Origin: Sialis fuliginosa
Taxonomy: Eukaryota > Arthropoda > Insecta > Megaloptera > Sialidae
DNA length: 64,000 bases
Direction: 5' to 3'
NCBI GenBank assembly: GCA_961205875.1
Contig: OY540822.1
Span: forward strand, 12,464,501 to 12,528,500
Shown: positions 13,737 to 27,690 of the stretch, piece by piece
Layout of the letters: each line of letters starts with the position of its first letter
How positions within the stretch are numbered: position 1 is the first letter of the stretch
The notes under the pieces: generated by a model
Told to the model about the DNA's origin: nothing
Seen by the model: the letters and a program-made list of their open reading frames with translations, nothing else
Database searches by the model: none
Made by a program: the position numbers and the translations under genes

Positions 13737-14591
13737 CCCGGAGTCTGGTGGTTACATCCCCCCCCCCCCACTCCAGGAAGAAAAATTGAAAGGAAGGTAT
13801 TTCAAAACGCATTTTTTAATTTTTAATTCAGAAATGTTGCAAATTAGTATATTTCTAATTTTATACTCAACTTGCTTAGTTGCAATATGATTAAGTCAAT
13901 TTTATCACTTAAGTAATTCTGGTTCAAATATTTGATTAGCATTAGTGAAATACAAAAATTTACCGATAAAATTTAAAAACATTTTTCTTCTCTTTCATCC
14001 AACTGCGGGTAAAATATGTTTAATTTTGGTACCTCTGATAAATTTAAAAATCCGAAACCACAGATGTTTTACTCGTATGATACTCGCCGTACTTCGGGTA
14101 TTTTCGTAATAAAGGACACGTTTAGTATGGGTTCAAATTTAAATAATTTAATGTATGCTGGTGCAGACAAAATAAAATGAAAAAATATCTCAAGAATTTA
14201 CATATATACAACAATCAGGGCCGTTTTATCTATTAAGCCGATTAGATAAAGTGTCTAGGGTCTACGAAATAATTGAAAAAAATAAATTGCTAAACGAATG
14301 AGAAATACAAAATAAGACAAACTTAATAATAAATAATTTAGTACGAGTATAGTAGACAGAGACGTAACTAGGGGTTGGCGAAACTGGGGGCAGAATAGCC
14401 ATCCTATTAAGGATAAGGGGCGCTGATACAAGTCCTTGTCGGAAGTAAATACTACGCTTCTGATATTAGGTACTTTAAAAAAATGTAATACGTGTATTCA
14501 AGTAAGAATATCAGCATAAAAATTTCGAAAATAAAGTGCCTATCTTCACAATTAATAGTAGAGGATATTTTTGTACATGCGAAACGCTAGA
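13737..14591. other. AT-rich DNA, nothing firmly recognised
   Basis: The phrase 'ttttcacccggagt' at the left edge also occurs at about 57437, so the hAT element at 13463 landed in a dispersed repeat. A hAT-like scrap may start near 14362 ('acgtaactaggggttgg'). No gene is seen. Confidence 0.4.
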
Positions 14592-15074
14592 AGGTACTGG
14601 CACCAGTCTTGATCGCTTTTAGAGCAAGGTTTACTGTTTTTTAAGATTGATGGACTTATTTTTGTGATTCTCATGAACTCATGTTACTTATAAAACACAA
14701 CTACCTTTTTATTAAACCAATTTAATATTTTTTTAAATTATAGCCGTTTATTTTGTTAATGTTTTTTTGTAGTAATGGACAAAGTAAAAGCAGTAATTAG
14801 CACCCAGTGAAACATGCTAATGATTACAAAATGATAAGTATACTACGACACAAAAGTTATAAAATAAAAAATCGTGAAGATAATATAATAATTAATACAT
14901 AAATAACACTAATAATAAGTTTAAATATCCACCATATTGGCACCCATTTACCGATTGTCATCAAATTAAGCTGTTTTACTGTTAAGCGATTCGATAAAGG
15001 TAGTAGTCAAATATTTTGTAAGTAAGTACATATAATTAACACTGGCGTATTATCCAAGACTGGCGCCAGTACCT
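14592..15074. mobile_element. Tc1/mariner-like MITE, copy 2
   Basis: Starts 'aggtactggcaccagtc' and ends 'gactggcgccagtacct' before TA. This copy is shorter and more diverged inside than the copies at 5044, 38238 and 44987, and its left flank reads GA rather than TA. It is probably the oldest of the four. The internal short frame seen in the others is not maintained. Confidence 0.8.
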
Positions 15075-15239
15075 TACTTCATTTTATACACGATGCAATC
15101 ATTTTTACACTTGGCTATCAAATTATTACTATGCTGGGTTATAGCGTAGAGCCCGCAGCTTAGGGAGAAGGGGGGATTTGATAATTCACCGCTACAATAC
15201 TGAATACTTTATAAACAAATGTTGCAACGAGGTTTTTAC

Positions 15240-15544
15240 CTTGTATAATCACTGAAATTGTCATCAGTGCAAAAACTGCAGCTGCAGTTAGAATTCAGGG
15301 AATTGGAGTCATCAGAATCGTAATAGGTCGTTGAAGACACGTTCGTTCGTGTTATCACGCGCGCCATTGGTGCCCTCTGTCGGTTGTCGGCGACAACAAT
15401 CGCCCAGGTACGATGAAACAGGTAGAACAAGAACATGCCGCGATTCTGATCTCCGCTAGTACCGCCATGATTCGTGTCGCGGTTACACGGTGTACTTGCC
15501 GTGGTTTTTTCATTATCTTGGATTCGTACTTGGTTATTCCCCAT
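15240..15544 (-). CDS. Putative first coding exon of an unidentified gene
   Basis: The minus strand carries an open exon of 101 codons from an ATG at 15544 (MGNNQVRIQDNEKTTAS...) to ...FSDYTR, where an AAG|GTAAAA splice donor follows. Local composition is clearly less AT-rich than the surroundings and contains several CG dinucleotides, as expected for a conserved exon or promoter-proximal sequence. The peptide is rich in Ser, Thr, Asn and Asp and has a CSCSFC stretch near its end. I do not recognise the family. The next exon must begin in phase 2 and would lie at lower coordinates; none could be identified, so it may sit beyond a long intron or outside the window. Confidence 0.45.
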
Positions 15545-18500
15545 TATTTTTACATTATTTTGTACAAGATTTACCGCTATTTCTAAAAATAAAAATCCAC
15601 ATTTATTTTAATCATTTTTTAAAAATTATTTTTATGCATTTTTTAAAACGTTTAAAGGTGAACAACAAAAAAAAAACTTTCCTTAAAATGTAAAAAATCA
15701 TTTAAAAATAATGTAGTTTAACGTTAATAATATACATTATCGATAACTATATAGTTTATTATTATAAAATTAATATATTAATTTTTTTACAATATTTATA
15801 TATTTAAGAAAGAGAAAAAATTGTTAAATCTATTCCTAAAGTAATCAAGTTAGGTACCATGTGCCTTTTCAAAGGTCAGGTCCCCTCTTTTTATCATTTA
15901 TTAATTTATGCACTGTTTCAGTCCACATAGCGACTACTGATTCTTAATATTTATTTTTTAAATACTCCCCCCCCCCTCCACAGCGCACCTCTTTTCAATA
16001 TATGCAAAAAAAAATCAGATAAGAAAAATATTTTTTGTAGTCAAATTTCTACTCGGAAAAATTGTATAAAATATAGTAATTTTTATAAATAAGCATAATA
16101 AAATATTCAATATTATCTTAATTACTCCATACTATCCCCAGGTTACTATGCGACATAGTAATTTTTCCAGAAATTTTTATAGAAAAATAATTTTTTCGTG
16201 TATAAAAAATAATGTACTCTAATTTTATCATGATGGACCCACCACTGTCTTAAATACATCTGCCTTCCATTATACCGTTTTCCTCCTACTCGAGATCACG
16301 TTGCAATCAATGTGTAACTTTTTTACATATATTAGAATTTAAAATATTCTGTAAGATAGGTATAAGATATGTACATTGCTTTTTTTTGGACGACTAAAAT
16401 GTATATATTTTTTTAATAGAGTTTGACACGTATCGTTGTTTTCCAATATTCTCAAGAATAGCCCCCACAAGTGGGGGGTGACAAGACTCTAGTCTAGGGG
16501 CCTGGTGCAGCGAGTAATTTTTTTTGCCATCAATAAAAAATTTTGTGGGAAGAGCCCACCGAAAATTCTACAATAATAGTTTTATAACCAAATTGAAAAT
16601 ATTATCGTGCATATATAAATAATTTAAATTTTAAACAATTTTTCAGTGATTTTTAATTTGAATGGAATTTTAATCCCTTAAATCATTTTATGAATACAAA
16701 TAAATATATTTGAAAATCGTAATCGACCGATTGACTATTTTACCCCCCCTCCATCATTTTCTATTACGCTCCTGAACAAGTTACATTTAACCTAGATTCT
16801 GTACAATATACATCTACAACCGTTAAATCAAGTACTGCAGAAAAATCCACTAAACTGGATGCAAGTAAAAAATGCACAAACCAGACAATTCTGGAAAAAA
16901 GAAACAACTAAGTAACACGTTCTGAGCAACACACATAATCTTCGACGGTCATATAATGAAACAATAGCAAACTGTGGTATATAGCAGAGAGGAATTGGTT
17001 ACCCCCCCCCCCCCCCCCAACCGCTCCCAAATTCTATTTATAATTAAATAATAACGTGACCAGAAAGAGTATTAACTTTAATAACTTAAATTTTAAATTG
17101 TGCCAAATAAATTTAAAAAATCAAAATATCCTCCCCCAACTAAAAATGTTTTTAACCACGGCACTGGTATATACGGTAATCATATTACCTACATACCATA
17201 TACCAAATCAGGGATGGATAAATTGACAAAATTAAAATTTAATCACAAGCTTGATAGAGCTTTTTTAAATTCAAAATTCAACCACTGATATTTATTTTAA
17301 AATCAATATTTAAAAAAAACTAGAATAAGGGCCACCCTTTATTTTATTTTAGTTTTTTTTCCAATAAACCAATTTTTGGCGCCGCAGATGGGACTATGAA
17401 AAATGTATCTTATTCACCCAACTGTTGAAAAAATATTGCATTGAAATTTTCATAAGAAGTATTTTATATTTTATAGAAAAAATTAATTGTATAAAAATAT
17501 TCCTACAAATTATTATTTATATGCCCTCCTTAACAAAGATTTATTTTGTCAAATATAAAGTCGCTTCAGTTTAAGAAATTTTAAATCATCAAACTAGATC
17601 AAAATTATTACCTCTATATAAATTAAATTAACCCCACTTCTGGCTATTAAAATAAAACAAAAATATGCTATTTAAACTAGAACAAAGTTTGTACACCCGC
17701 TAAAAAATAATTTTCAGATAGGTATATCATTTTTGGAATAACTTTAATATTATTTTTAAATAATTACGATTTTAAATCCATTCATTTATTTTATTTTTAA
17801 AGAATAAATTACTCGTAACTAAAGTTAATAATTATATTATGTTATTGTATTGTTATTTGAGAAATTCAAAAGCGAAATTAACTAATTCCACTTTTTATCG
17901 ATTTATACATTTTTTTATAAATTCGTTTAAACACATTTGTTTACAAACTAAGTCTATCAATACATACATATTTATTTAAGTAATTTAAATCACTTATATG
18001 GTTCACATTTCGAAATAAAGAAGATTCTATGTTTACAGAGGCTCTAGTAAAGTTGCACTGAATCCAAAGGGGGGTAACGGTCAATTTATAAAGATACCAA
18101 GTGCAGATATGTGCAGTTAGTAAGTCAAAATAGTAGGCGATTTAGCTAGAGCTTGTTAGTTAACTGATACAGTAATAATGTAGGTACTTACTGCAAATCA
18201 GGAAAATTATCTACCTATACGGTAAGATCTCGTTTATCGCGAAGGTTACGTTTCAGAGATATGATGCGAATAGCGAAACATTGCAAAATATAATTTCAAA
18301 TAATAATAAGCCGTTTGTATGAAAATAAGCTAGCAGAATTTATTTTATATACAAGAGTAGTAAAAAAAATTAGATTTAAAGTTCAATGGCAAATTCAAGT
18401 GCATTTTTTTCTTCATGATTGCATAGTTATGACTTTTTAAATTTTTAATATAGATTATTTTGGTATTTGTAAACAAAATTAATTTTTTCCCAGGGTAGAT

Positions 18501-20348
18501 CCCGTCAATTTAACTACGGCACTGATTTTTTTGTGCACTGAATTTAGTTCAAGAGAATGAAAATAGATGATAATACTAGAAATAGATGAATTTATATTAT
18601 GTATTGATACATATGTATTTGATTTAGGTACCTACTTATATGAAAAATGTATTTGTAGACAGTGGCGTACTTAAATAATTTATGGGTGCTACATGCTTTA
18701 AAATCTGTATTTTTGAGTATCTACATATTATAATATAATATTTTAAAATGATTTTTAATGAAGATTTATAATAATATAAATTTTAGGGTATTTTTTATAT
18801 ATTTTTTCGGTTTCCATTAAGCCAATGTTTTAGCTTTGGATGTAAAGAAAATGTTCCCAAAATTTTAAATTCGTAGTGAACGACGCAAACAGATTTTGAT
18901 TTCCATTTAATTAAGGTTTTATCTACGAGTCTGAAATTTAGGAAGATTTTTCATTGGACCCAAAGCTAAAGACTGGAAAAAAGCACGCAAATAACTAATA
19001 AATATAATAAGTATAGTAGCCTATGACCTTCCTCAGAATGCAAACTATCTCCCTGCAAAATTTCATCAAAATCGGTTCAGCCGTTGAGCGGCTTATTGTT
19101 AGCCGTGAAAAGGTAACAGAAAAACATACATACAGACAGAGTATTTTTAGTCAGATATTGTTTCTTGTCATTTATAACTTTTGTTCACGTTTCTAAGGTT
19201 AACTTCTTATAATATGTAGTCATGCCGTACACAAGGGCACAAACAATACAACATGTAGTTTAAATTTTGGGCCTTGATTATCTATGTATAGTAAAAATAC
19301 TGACAATATTCATATTCTGTCGCCCATAAGCCAAAATATATATTTTTAAAATAAAATAATCATTTATAGTTATTTTTTGTAAACATTCTAGTTCCCCTTA
19401 ATACAGCCCTATTTTTACCTATATAATATGATCCCGTAAATACATATACCTGAGTAAGTAGGTAATATGATAGTAATTAATATCAGCAAAAATGTTTCTT
19501 TTTTTTTAATTTACGCATCGTAAATACTGTGTTAAATCAAATTAAAATTTTTTTTAGCGGCATTGTATTTTAAAAAAATAAACAGTATAATAATTAATAA
19601 CGCATTATTTTTTCTTAATAAAAACGCACTATATAAATTTTATAGATAAGTTAAAAATATGCACATATGGTAGAAACGCGAATCTTAAAGACCTTTCGTG
19701 AAGTATTTTGACGAGTTTTTTTTTCATTTAATTGTTTTTGCCTTCGTCATAATTGATTTGTAGATAAAATGAAAGGCGCATGCGAACTGTGATGACAGAT
19801 AGTAGTATTTTATTGAGAGTTGTGTTTACGAGTGTATTTCGAAAAAATATAAATTAACATTTGTTTCTAATATCAAATGATTTTGTAACATGTTCGTTTC
19901 AATTTTGCAATAATTTTCCAACGAAAAATAAACCAAAGTAAATGCTATTAATTTAATTTAATTAAATGGTGTGTGTAAAATGCATCAGATGCGCATCATT
20001 ATTTTTATTTATCAATTATATATGTAGAAAAATGGAAAAATAATTGGTGTAATCGTTTTGTCATATTAATAGTGAAATAAATATTAAGAAAATAAAGGTT
20101 GACATCGAATATTTTATTGCAATAGATAGGCATAACCTTGTTCTATACCCAGTGGTTCTTAAAAAGTGAAATAAGCATGTATTAAAATGTATTTGATATC
20201 TGAATTAGTGCCTGTGTCTGATACCTTGATTTCTTCACGAGACAAGACTATTTGCTCAGAGCATACTGATCATGTGTCAAATAATACTTATCATATTTCT
20301 GTGCTGGAAACATAAACTAAAACTATTCGTTTTGCTAGAAACTTGAAA
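15545..20348. other. Long AT-rich stretch upstream of Clock
   Basis: No protein-coding exon is supported. There is a run of C at about 17001-17018. 18995-19150 is a retroposon-type tail ('aaaatcggttcagccg' followed by repeated CAGA). A truncated hAT-type start ('cagtggcgtacttaa') lies at about 18661. The segment near 20215-20348 directly precedes the Clock start codon and is presumably its 5' untranslated region or promoter; a CATGTG E-box-like hexamer lies at about 20271, which alone is weak evidence. Confidence 0.4.
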
Positions 20349-23300
20349 ATGTCATCTTATAGTAAGCGAGGAACTCGTCGTTCAGAGTAAGTTTGCTCTA
20401 CAGCTCTTCTACACGTTCTTGATACCGTTACGTTTATACTTATTAACGATGATGATACGTTTCAGCGACACTATGGACGATGATACTGACGATAAAGATG
20501 ATACCAAGAGGTAATGTGTAACTGTTCAGTATCTTTCTGTATACCGATAACAACAGTCCTTGTCTCTTTTAGAAAATCTCGTAACTTAAGTGAAAAGAAA
20601 AGAAGGGACCAATTTAATGTTCTTGTTAATGAACTTAGTTCCATGGTTTCAACAGGAAGTCGAAAAATGGATAAATCTACAGTTTTAAAATCGACTATCG
20701 CATTTCTTAAAAACCATAACGGTATATATACATTTTGATATATAATCAACATTTGAGTTCTTTAAGAAATAAATAAAATACATTTTTGTCTAAACCCATT
20801 AACAAAATTAGCTTAACACTCAAAGGGTTAATATGTATTGTTCTCTTTAGAAATTGCAGTACGATCCAGAGCACATGAAATACAGGAAGATTGGAAACCT
20901 GCATTTTTATCCAACGAAGAATTCACCCACTTAGTGCTTGAAGCTGTTGATGGTTTCATTATGGTTTTTTCAGCATCTGGACAAATTTTTTATGTCTCTG
21001 AAAGTATTACTTCTTTACTTGGCCATTTACCTGTAAGTTACAAACTAAAATAGATTTCCTACGATGCTATCAACATTCACATTTATTTTTTTAGAGCGAT
21101 TTATTAAATATGACCATTTACGACATGGCATTCGAAGAAGAACAAAGTGTATTGTACGGTGCTCTATTAAGGCCTTCTGGAACTGAAGGACAGATAGAAT
21201 TCTCTTGCCATTTAAGAAGAGGAGGACCGTACACTAACGATGAACCTTCTTACGAATTTGTACATTTTACCGGTTATTTTCGTAAGTATTAACTTAAACG
21301 TACTTTCTAAATATAATAGTAACGTAACAATTATGTATTTTAGGATCAGATGTAGCTGTTTTAGATCCTGACAATAGTAGATTCTGTGATTTTTCTAGTG
21401 AATCTGATACAAGGTATTTCAATTTTCAAATATAATTGTAGAAATAGAAAAACATTCATTCCTTCTATCTTCAATAGTTATATTTCTAGTTTTATTTAAC
21501 TATTAAATATTTATTTAACTGATTTAAAAAAATATATAAGGACTTTTGTAACATTCTTATTGGATTTTTGAATGAAGAAAAATATTAAAGGCAACTACCT
21601 TTATGCCTTAATTATTACTTTTGTTTGGTTCAATAAATAGTTTGTTTTTTTTTTTTGTAGGTTAGTGTTTTTAGGTACTGGGCGGTTACAAACGCCTCAA
21701 TTAATAAGAGAAATGAGCATTATTGATTCAAGTAAGAGTGAGTTCACATCACGTCATAGTTTAGAATGGAAATTTCTCTTCCTTGATCACCGGGCTCCTC
21801 CTATTATAGGTTATCTACCTTTCGAAGTTTTAGGGACTTCGGGATATGATTATTATCATGTCGACGATTTAGATAATGTTGTTACGTGCCACGAAGCGTG
21901 TAAGTATGTTTTATAGATAAACTTACATTTGACTGTATCATAATGTCATATAAATTTAACATTATTTTTATGTATATTGTATTTACTTCAGTAATGCAGA
22001 AAGGAGAAGGCACATCATGTTATTATCGGTTTTTAACTAAAGGGCAACAATGGATTTGGTTGCAAACTCGTTTTTATATAACATATCATCAGTGGAATTC
22101 AAAACCTGAATTTATCGTTTGTACTCATCGTGTTGTCAGGTAAATTATATAATAATTACTAATTAAAATATCGAAAGATAAGTAATTGATCTATTGATTT
22201 TAGTTATAGTGACGTTATGAAGCAACATCGTAAAGGTCAGTGTTCAGATACAAGTGATATGCTGTGTGTATCTCCTGGAGGTACGGTTGGGGCTAGCGAT
22301 TCTCCATGGCCTGTGAAAAACTCGAAATTCAATAGAAGTCAAGCTCCACCTTCAGATTGTACATCAGTTTCTGCAGACTCTCCAGCATCTAGACATTCTA
22401 TGATGACTCAACATTCATCTGTAAGTCTGTTAGTCAATGTTATCATTATTGTACATCTAAATAAGATAATTTTCATGTCCTTAGTACAGTTACAATATTT
22501 GTTTATAAAGCAATCATTTTCTCAGTTGTTTTATGAAAGTTTAATTATATTGGTTTCAACTAACAATTACTTATCTCTATTTTTTCTATTATGACGATTA
22601 TTTACAGAGATCTCGTGTGACTGGGCAGAGTTCTGTACAGAGTCAAGTTCATGGACCGACCCAAATGCAGATGCATTCACAACAGCAGCCTACATCTCAA
22701 TTCTTAGAACCTCCGCAATATATTGCTGCTATTCCTTTACAACCGGTGATAGCTAGTTTTTCAGCTCCTATGCTGTCTCCGTTACAAGTTGCACAGGTAT
22801 TTATCATATAATAAATGGAATGTTACCATTTTTCTTAAATGTTATTGATCTTTTAGCCGGTATTGGATAGTACAAGCCCAGCGAACAGTTTGGTTATTGG
22901 TAATACGGCAGTCCAAGCTCAAATGCAAGCTGAACTTCAGCGGAAGCATGCAGAACTGCAGGCACTGATTGGACAGCAACAGGCAGAGTTGAGACGGGTC
23001 TCAGAACAACTAGTGATGGCAAGACTCGGCATTCTTCCTTCGCATCACCCGCAGCAGCAACCGAATTCGACTCAGCCGTCTGCACTTATTAATGTAAATA
23101 TCATTGAAGCTACAGTCCGTACCGTAAATTCCATTATATCTGTTTGTAGGTGGCTGTCCCATATGTTTGTGCTGGCGGAGTAAGCAGTACAACATCAATA
23201 CATGGCTCAACTTTGGATATAAACCCTACTGTAGTTCCTTTAACTCCTGAAATAATTGCACCTTTGGATGAAACAACTGCTTTTTCTTTAACTCAGCAGC

Positions 23301-23350
23301 AAGCACAAATGTTATTTACTCCGAATACGACAACACCCCAGCGTAAGTAA
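20349..23350 (+). CDS. Clk: Clock (CLK), circadian bHLH-PAS transcription factor
   Basis: Clock pairs with CYCLE/BMAL1 in the nucleus and binds E-boxes to drive period and timeless. Twelve exons join in one frame with GT..AG introns: 20349-20386, 20466-20510, 20573-20721, 20851-21032, 21095-21281, 21344-21413, 21661-21899, 21992-22139, 22204-22420, 22608-22796, 22857-23093, 23150-23350. This gives 633 residues. The bHLH is at about 28-78, with the basic/helix stretch [23 protein letters not shown] is at about 96-205. PAS-B and its PAC end are at about 224-350 ([20 protein letters not shown], then [13 protein letters not shown]). A Gln-rich segment and the coiled coil homologous to the mammalian exon-19 region are at about 508-548 ([20 protein letters not shown]). 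It is much shorter than fly CLK and lacks the long polyQ tail. A consensus donor overlaps the stop, so a further exon cannot be excluded. It is convergent with the hydroxylase gene. Confidence 0.95.
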
Positions 23351-23451
23351 GAAACCAAGGCCTTACTGTTTTTTGTACCTGTTATTATCATTGTTGTCTT
23401 TTTATTTGTACTAATTATTTCAAACCATGCGCTTTCCAATGGAATGTAATT

Positions 23452-23457
23452 AATAAA
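23452..23457 (+). terminator. Clk: Putative poly(A) signal of Clock
   Basis: An AATAAA hexamer about 100 bases after the Clock stop codon, the first one downstream. Its use in cleavage is inferred from position only. Confidence 0.4.
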
Positions 23458-26400
23458 CAATATTGAAGATATTGTTCAAGTTTGTGACAAAAACAAATAA
23501 GTGCTATTGTAATGTGTGATTTAATACAGTAGCTCGTAACATTTATTTAGTTAGTTTTGTTTGTATGATAGATTGCACAGTACAGTAGCACCAAAAATAT
23601 TCGAATTTTTATGCCTTTATAAAAATGTTCAACATTTTTTTGAATAAAATAAAATAAAATATATACAGTGAATATTGTATATCAAAAATTTATACAAAAC
23701 AGGAACCTGGACCTGAATAAACCATTTTATAATGCAATGTGAACAATAATTAAACTAAACTTTATTTTATTTTTAAATATGAATCAATTTTAATTTTAAT
23801 TGACTATAAATTCAGATTTTTATTATTTATATACGAAAAAATTTCAACAAATTGACAGTAATTATTGGATTCAGGTCCCTGATACAAAATTTCATTAATG
23901 AGTATGTTTCTTTATATTTAATTTTATTAAATATATATTTTTTGCATAGTTTATCTCCTCATTATAATATAAAAAGGCAATAAAATAACCAAACTGATTC
24001 TACAAAAAATGTTTATTTAAGTTTCTTTTGTATTAATCATTCTATATAAAAAATATACCAGATAGACAAAATTCTTCATGAAAAAGAAACAATATTCAAA
24101 GCAGTGACGCTGTTAAAAATAGCTTTCTGCAGATTATAAAACAAGAATGCATTTTACCAAAATTTTGTTTGTTTTGAATATTGAAAAATTGATTCCTGAA
24201 TTCATTAGTGTAATAGATTTATTAGTGCAATAGTTTATTAATTTTTAGAAAATATAAAAAAATATTTTAAATGGTACAAAAATAAATTTTTGTAGAACCT
24301 GTGTGGTTTAACCTTTATGATATTGTGTAAATATATTTGTTTTTAGTTTAAATTAATTATAATTTTCTATTAGAAAAATCTAATTATATTATAAATCAAT
24401 CAGTTAATTGAATATTAGAATAATTATTATCCTTTCACGTTAAATTAGATCACAATATCTTTAAGTTTATTTCATGACATTAGTGCTGGCACCAAATCTG
24501 TCAGATCCACATAATATATTAGTATCAATTTTAAAAGCTGATAAAAAATTAAAAGTACTAAACGATTTATGCTTATTTTATTATTTAAATAAACAAAAAA
24601 TTTATCTAACATGATTGCATAAAATATAATTACATATAAATAAATAGTCTCAGTAAAATTAACTTTTTCAGCAATGTTTTCATAAATATTGAAATATCAC
24701 TTTAATAATAAATTATTTAAAAAAGAAAATCCATTAGGTTTGAGAGACTTGATTAAATAGACTTTCAATAAATGCGTAAATATTTCCAACAATATTGAAT
24801 TGATGAAATATTTACATTATAAACTTCGTTTTTTTCTCCGTATTACAAATAGTAAGATATTGTGATCGTAATATGTCGGAATAGATTTTTTTTAATAAAT
24901 GTAGATATGTTTAATATTAATTTTTTTAGTTCTTTTTAATTTATTAAAACCATTATTATAATAACAAATCGTTAAATGTAAAGCTTTTTTTAACTCTCTA
25001 TGATCATTTATTTTAGTAAATCTGTTCTTGAATAAATAAATAAAATAATATATTTTTAAATGAATTTTGAAATATTCAGTATACAACGAAAAACAAAGAG
25101 TGTAGAACTCTTTTAATATATAAATATATTAAATGTTTAACCATAAGTGTTATTGTCTCAATTTTTTGCTGTAAATATGTATGTGTATTGAACCAAGAAA
25201 AATTGATGTCATACCTTTTAAATGTACAATATAGTTGTAAAAAAACCAGACCAAAATAAGCATAGAGAGTTATTTTAAGAATAACTAGTAAATATTAATT
25301 CTTTTAATAATCATGATATAGAACAAAAAATTAATAATAAAATTCAATAACTGTAATTTATAAAATATATCAATATAATTTTAAAAAATAAATTTGCAAT
25401 ACGAACGTTACGGCAGATAATTTTATAAAATGTATTATTTGATTTTGGGGTAGAATAATTGTATAAAATTTATCAGGGATTTCTGCCATTCAAAATCTTA
25501 ATACAGTTGTTGATTTTAATTCTACAATATAAGAAAGACCTAATACGTTATTGTAACTTTATATTACAAAAATTGAAAATGTCAAAACAATTTATATTAA
25601 ATGTAGGTATATATTATATCAACACCGATATTCTTAGATCTTTATTTATTTATTTATCAAATCCTTTACTGTTTAATTTCACTGCTATAGCTTTATTATT
25701 AAGAATAATAATATAGTTTATATCGCTGGTTTTAAAAGTAAAAAAATAACAAATTAATTGAGGTAAATATTCTCAAATAGTTTATTATTTGTTAAAGTTA
25801 TGGTTCACTTGATGTTACTATTAATAATAGATTAAAAGGATATACCTTCATATTTTTACGAACATATATTTTTTATTTATCGTATATACAAAAAATTTTG
25901 AAACTTTTAACTAGAAAACAATTTTAAAGTATAAGTAAATAGAATATATGACCAAAATAGTAACTATTTATTTAAATATATATTCGATTATTGTTAAGAA
26001 TATTTTAGAATAGTGTTCCTTTCTTCAACAGTAAAAAGTTTTTAAAATATTTGTATAAGAAATAAATCTATGTATATTTCTAACTAAAAAAAGTGTATTT
26101 CATTGTCAAAACATTAGATATAATTGCCATTTATATATCACATTTCTTTTTAATATTTCTCCATTTAGAAACACTCAAATGTAAATTATTCTTCACTTTA
26201 TCTCAAAAGTTACGAACTTAATCAATCTTTGTTTGACATAATTCTGATGATTATAACAGTAATGGATTGTGAGGTGTATTCATGTGAATCCACTGTGATT
26301 TTTAATTAATATCAGCTATACTCGACAGTCATGACAAAATCCGAACATGCCTGATCTATGATAACAACTTGCATGGCCTTAATCGAATACAGCTCGTATA

Positions 26401-27204
26401 CCACTACTGGAATATGATTGCAAGTACTGACATAATTTTTTTTATGAAACGTCAAATTAAATAATTGTGATTGGTAAAAAATAAATGTTTTGCTGAAGCA
26501 GTTAAATGGAAAAATATTAAAGAATGTATTATATGTTAATGTGTATGTTAAAATTTATAAAACATGGACCAATAAAGTTACCAATTATTTAAAAGAATAT
26601 ATTTTATAAACTAAATATTTTTTTGTATATTAATCATCTGACATGAGAAAGAATTGTTGTAGGTATTTCTATTAAGCGAAATTAGTATCATTTTGATATA
26701 AAAATTTTTATATATGACCATTTTATGATTATTATTATAATATTTTTTTAAATAACACAAATTTAATATTATAATGTCGTTTAAATATTTACATTTACCT
26801 TTTCTATCCTTACATTAAGGTTTCACACAAGGTTAACTAGCGATAAATTATAATAATATCGAAGTACAATAACAAAATCTAAACTAGTAACATTTTGTAA
26901 TCAAGTAATAAGTTTAAAAAAATACCAAGTCTTACCTTATATGATTACAAAGAAGTTATCGGAGACATTTCAAATACAAATCGCAAATTGTTTGATTCCG
27001 TAGTAGGTATATTACACATAAAATTTAAAAAATACATTTTAATATTCATATAACATTTTATGTAATATAATTTGTTCAAACATGAATTTAGAGGCCATTG
27101 CAATTTTAATACGATATTTCAATAACATATTCCGTATTTATCCAAACAATATATTTTATCGTAATTTTCATATAAACACTTCCCAAAAAGACACTACTAT
27201 ATTT

Positions 27205-27690
27205 TAGATACCGATTTATTATGTTTTTCAAAATATTTTAACATTTTTCACTGTTTATTGTTGATTCAAATTATTCGCACTAACGTACTTTTAACGTCAC
27301 TCGATCTACTGCGTAGTCAAATCATGTACATAATTAATATTCAAAAAATTGATTTAATATAATTTTATGAAAGATAACTTTATTAAAATACATTTTTGAA
27401 TTCTAGATAATGAAATCACGATTTTCTTTATAAATATTTTTACATTATTCACTATTGACTGTTAATTCTAATTATTCATTACGGCACCTAGTTTACTACT
27501 GTAGTCAAATCATGTATATAATTAAAATATTGAAAACATTTATTTATTATTCATTTTTTGTAGAACTATTGAAAACATTTTTTAAATTCGTTTTTGAATT
27601 CTAGATACTTATTTACTGTTTTTTTTTTTGTATTTTAATAATGTTTATTACACGTTTAATTGTTATAATTCATAGTGACTGGTTACTTGA
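27205..27690. repeat. Diverged tandem array, about three units of roughly 200 bp
   Basis: The marker 'ttttgaattctagata' ends a unit near 27411 and again near 27607. Each unit also carries 'gtagtcaaatcatgta' and a 'cactgtttattgttgattc'-like stretch, the third copy being partial. Units differ by many substitutions and small indels, so the duplication is old. It is non-coding, about 650 bp beyond the hydroxylase stop. Confidence 0.6.

Noticed and set aside
15490-15693. 67-codon plus-strand frame
   Set aside because: Overlaps the better-supported minus-strand exon in antisense and runs into AT-rich DNA.
17100-17288. 62-codon plus-strand frame rich in Lys, Asn and Pro
   Set aside because: Starts at a non-ATG codon, has no splice or promoter context and matches no known family.
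26260-26450. Possible non-coding RNA or tRNA in a locally more complex stretch
   Set aside because: No B-box-like GTTCGANTC, no cloverleaf arms and no conserved stem could be seen.
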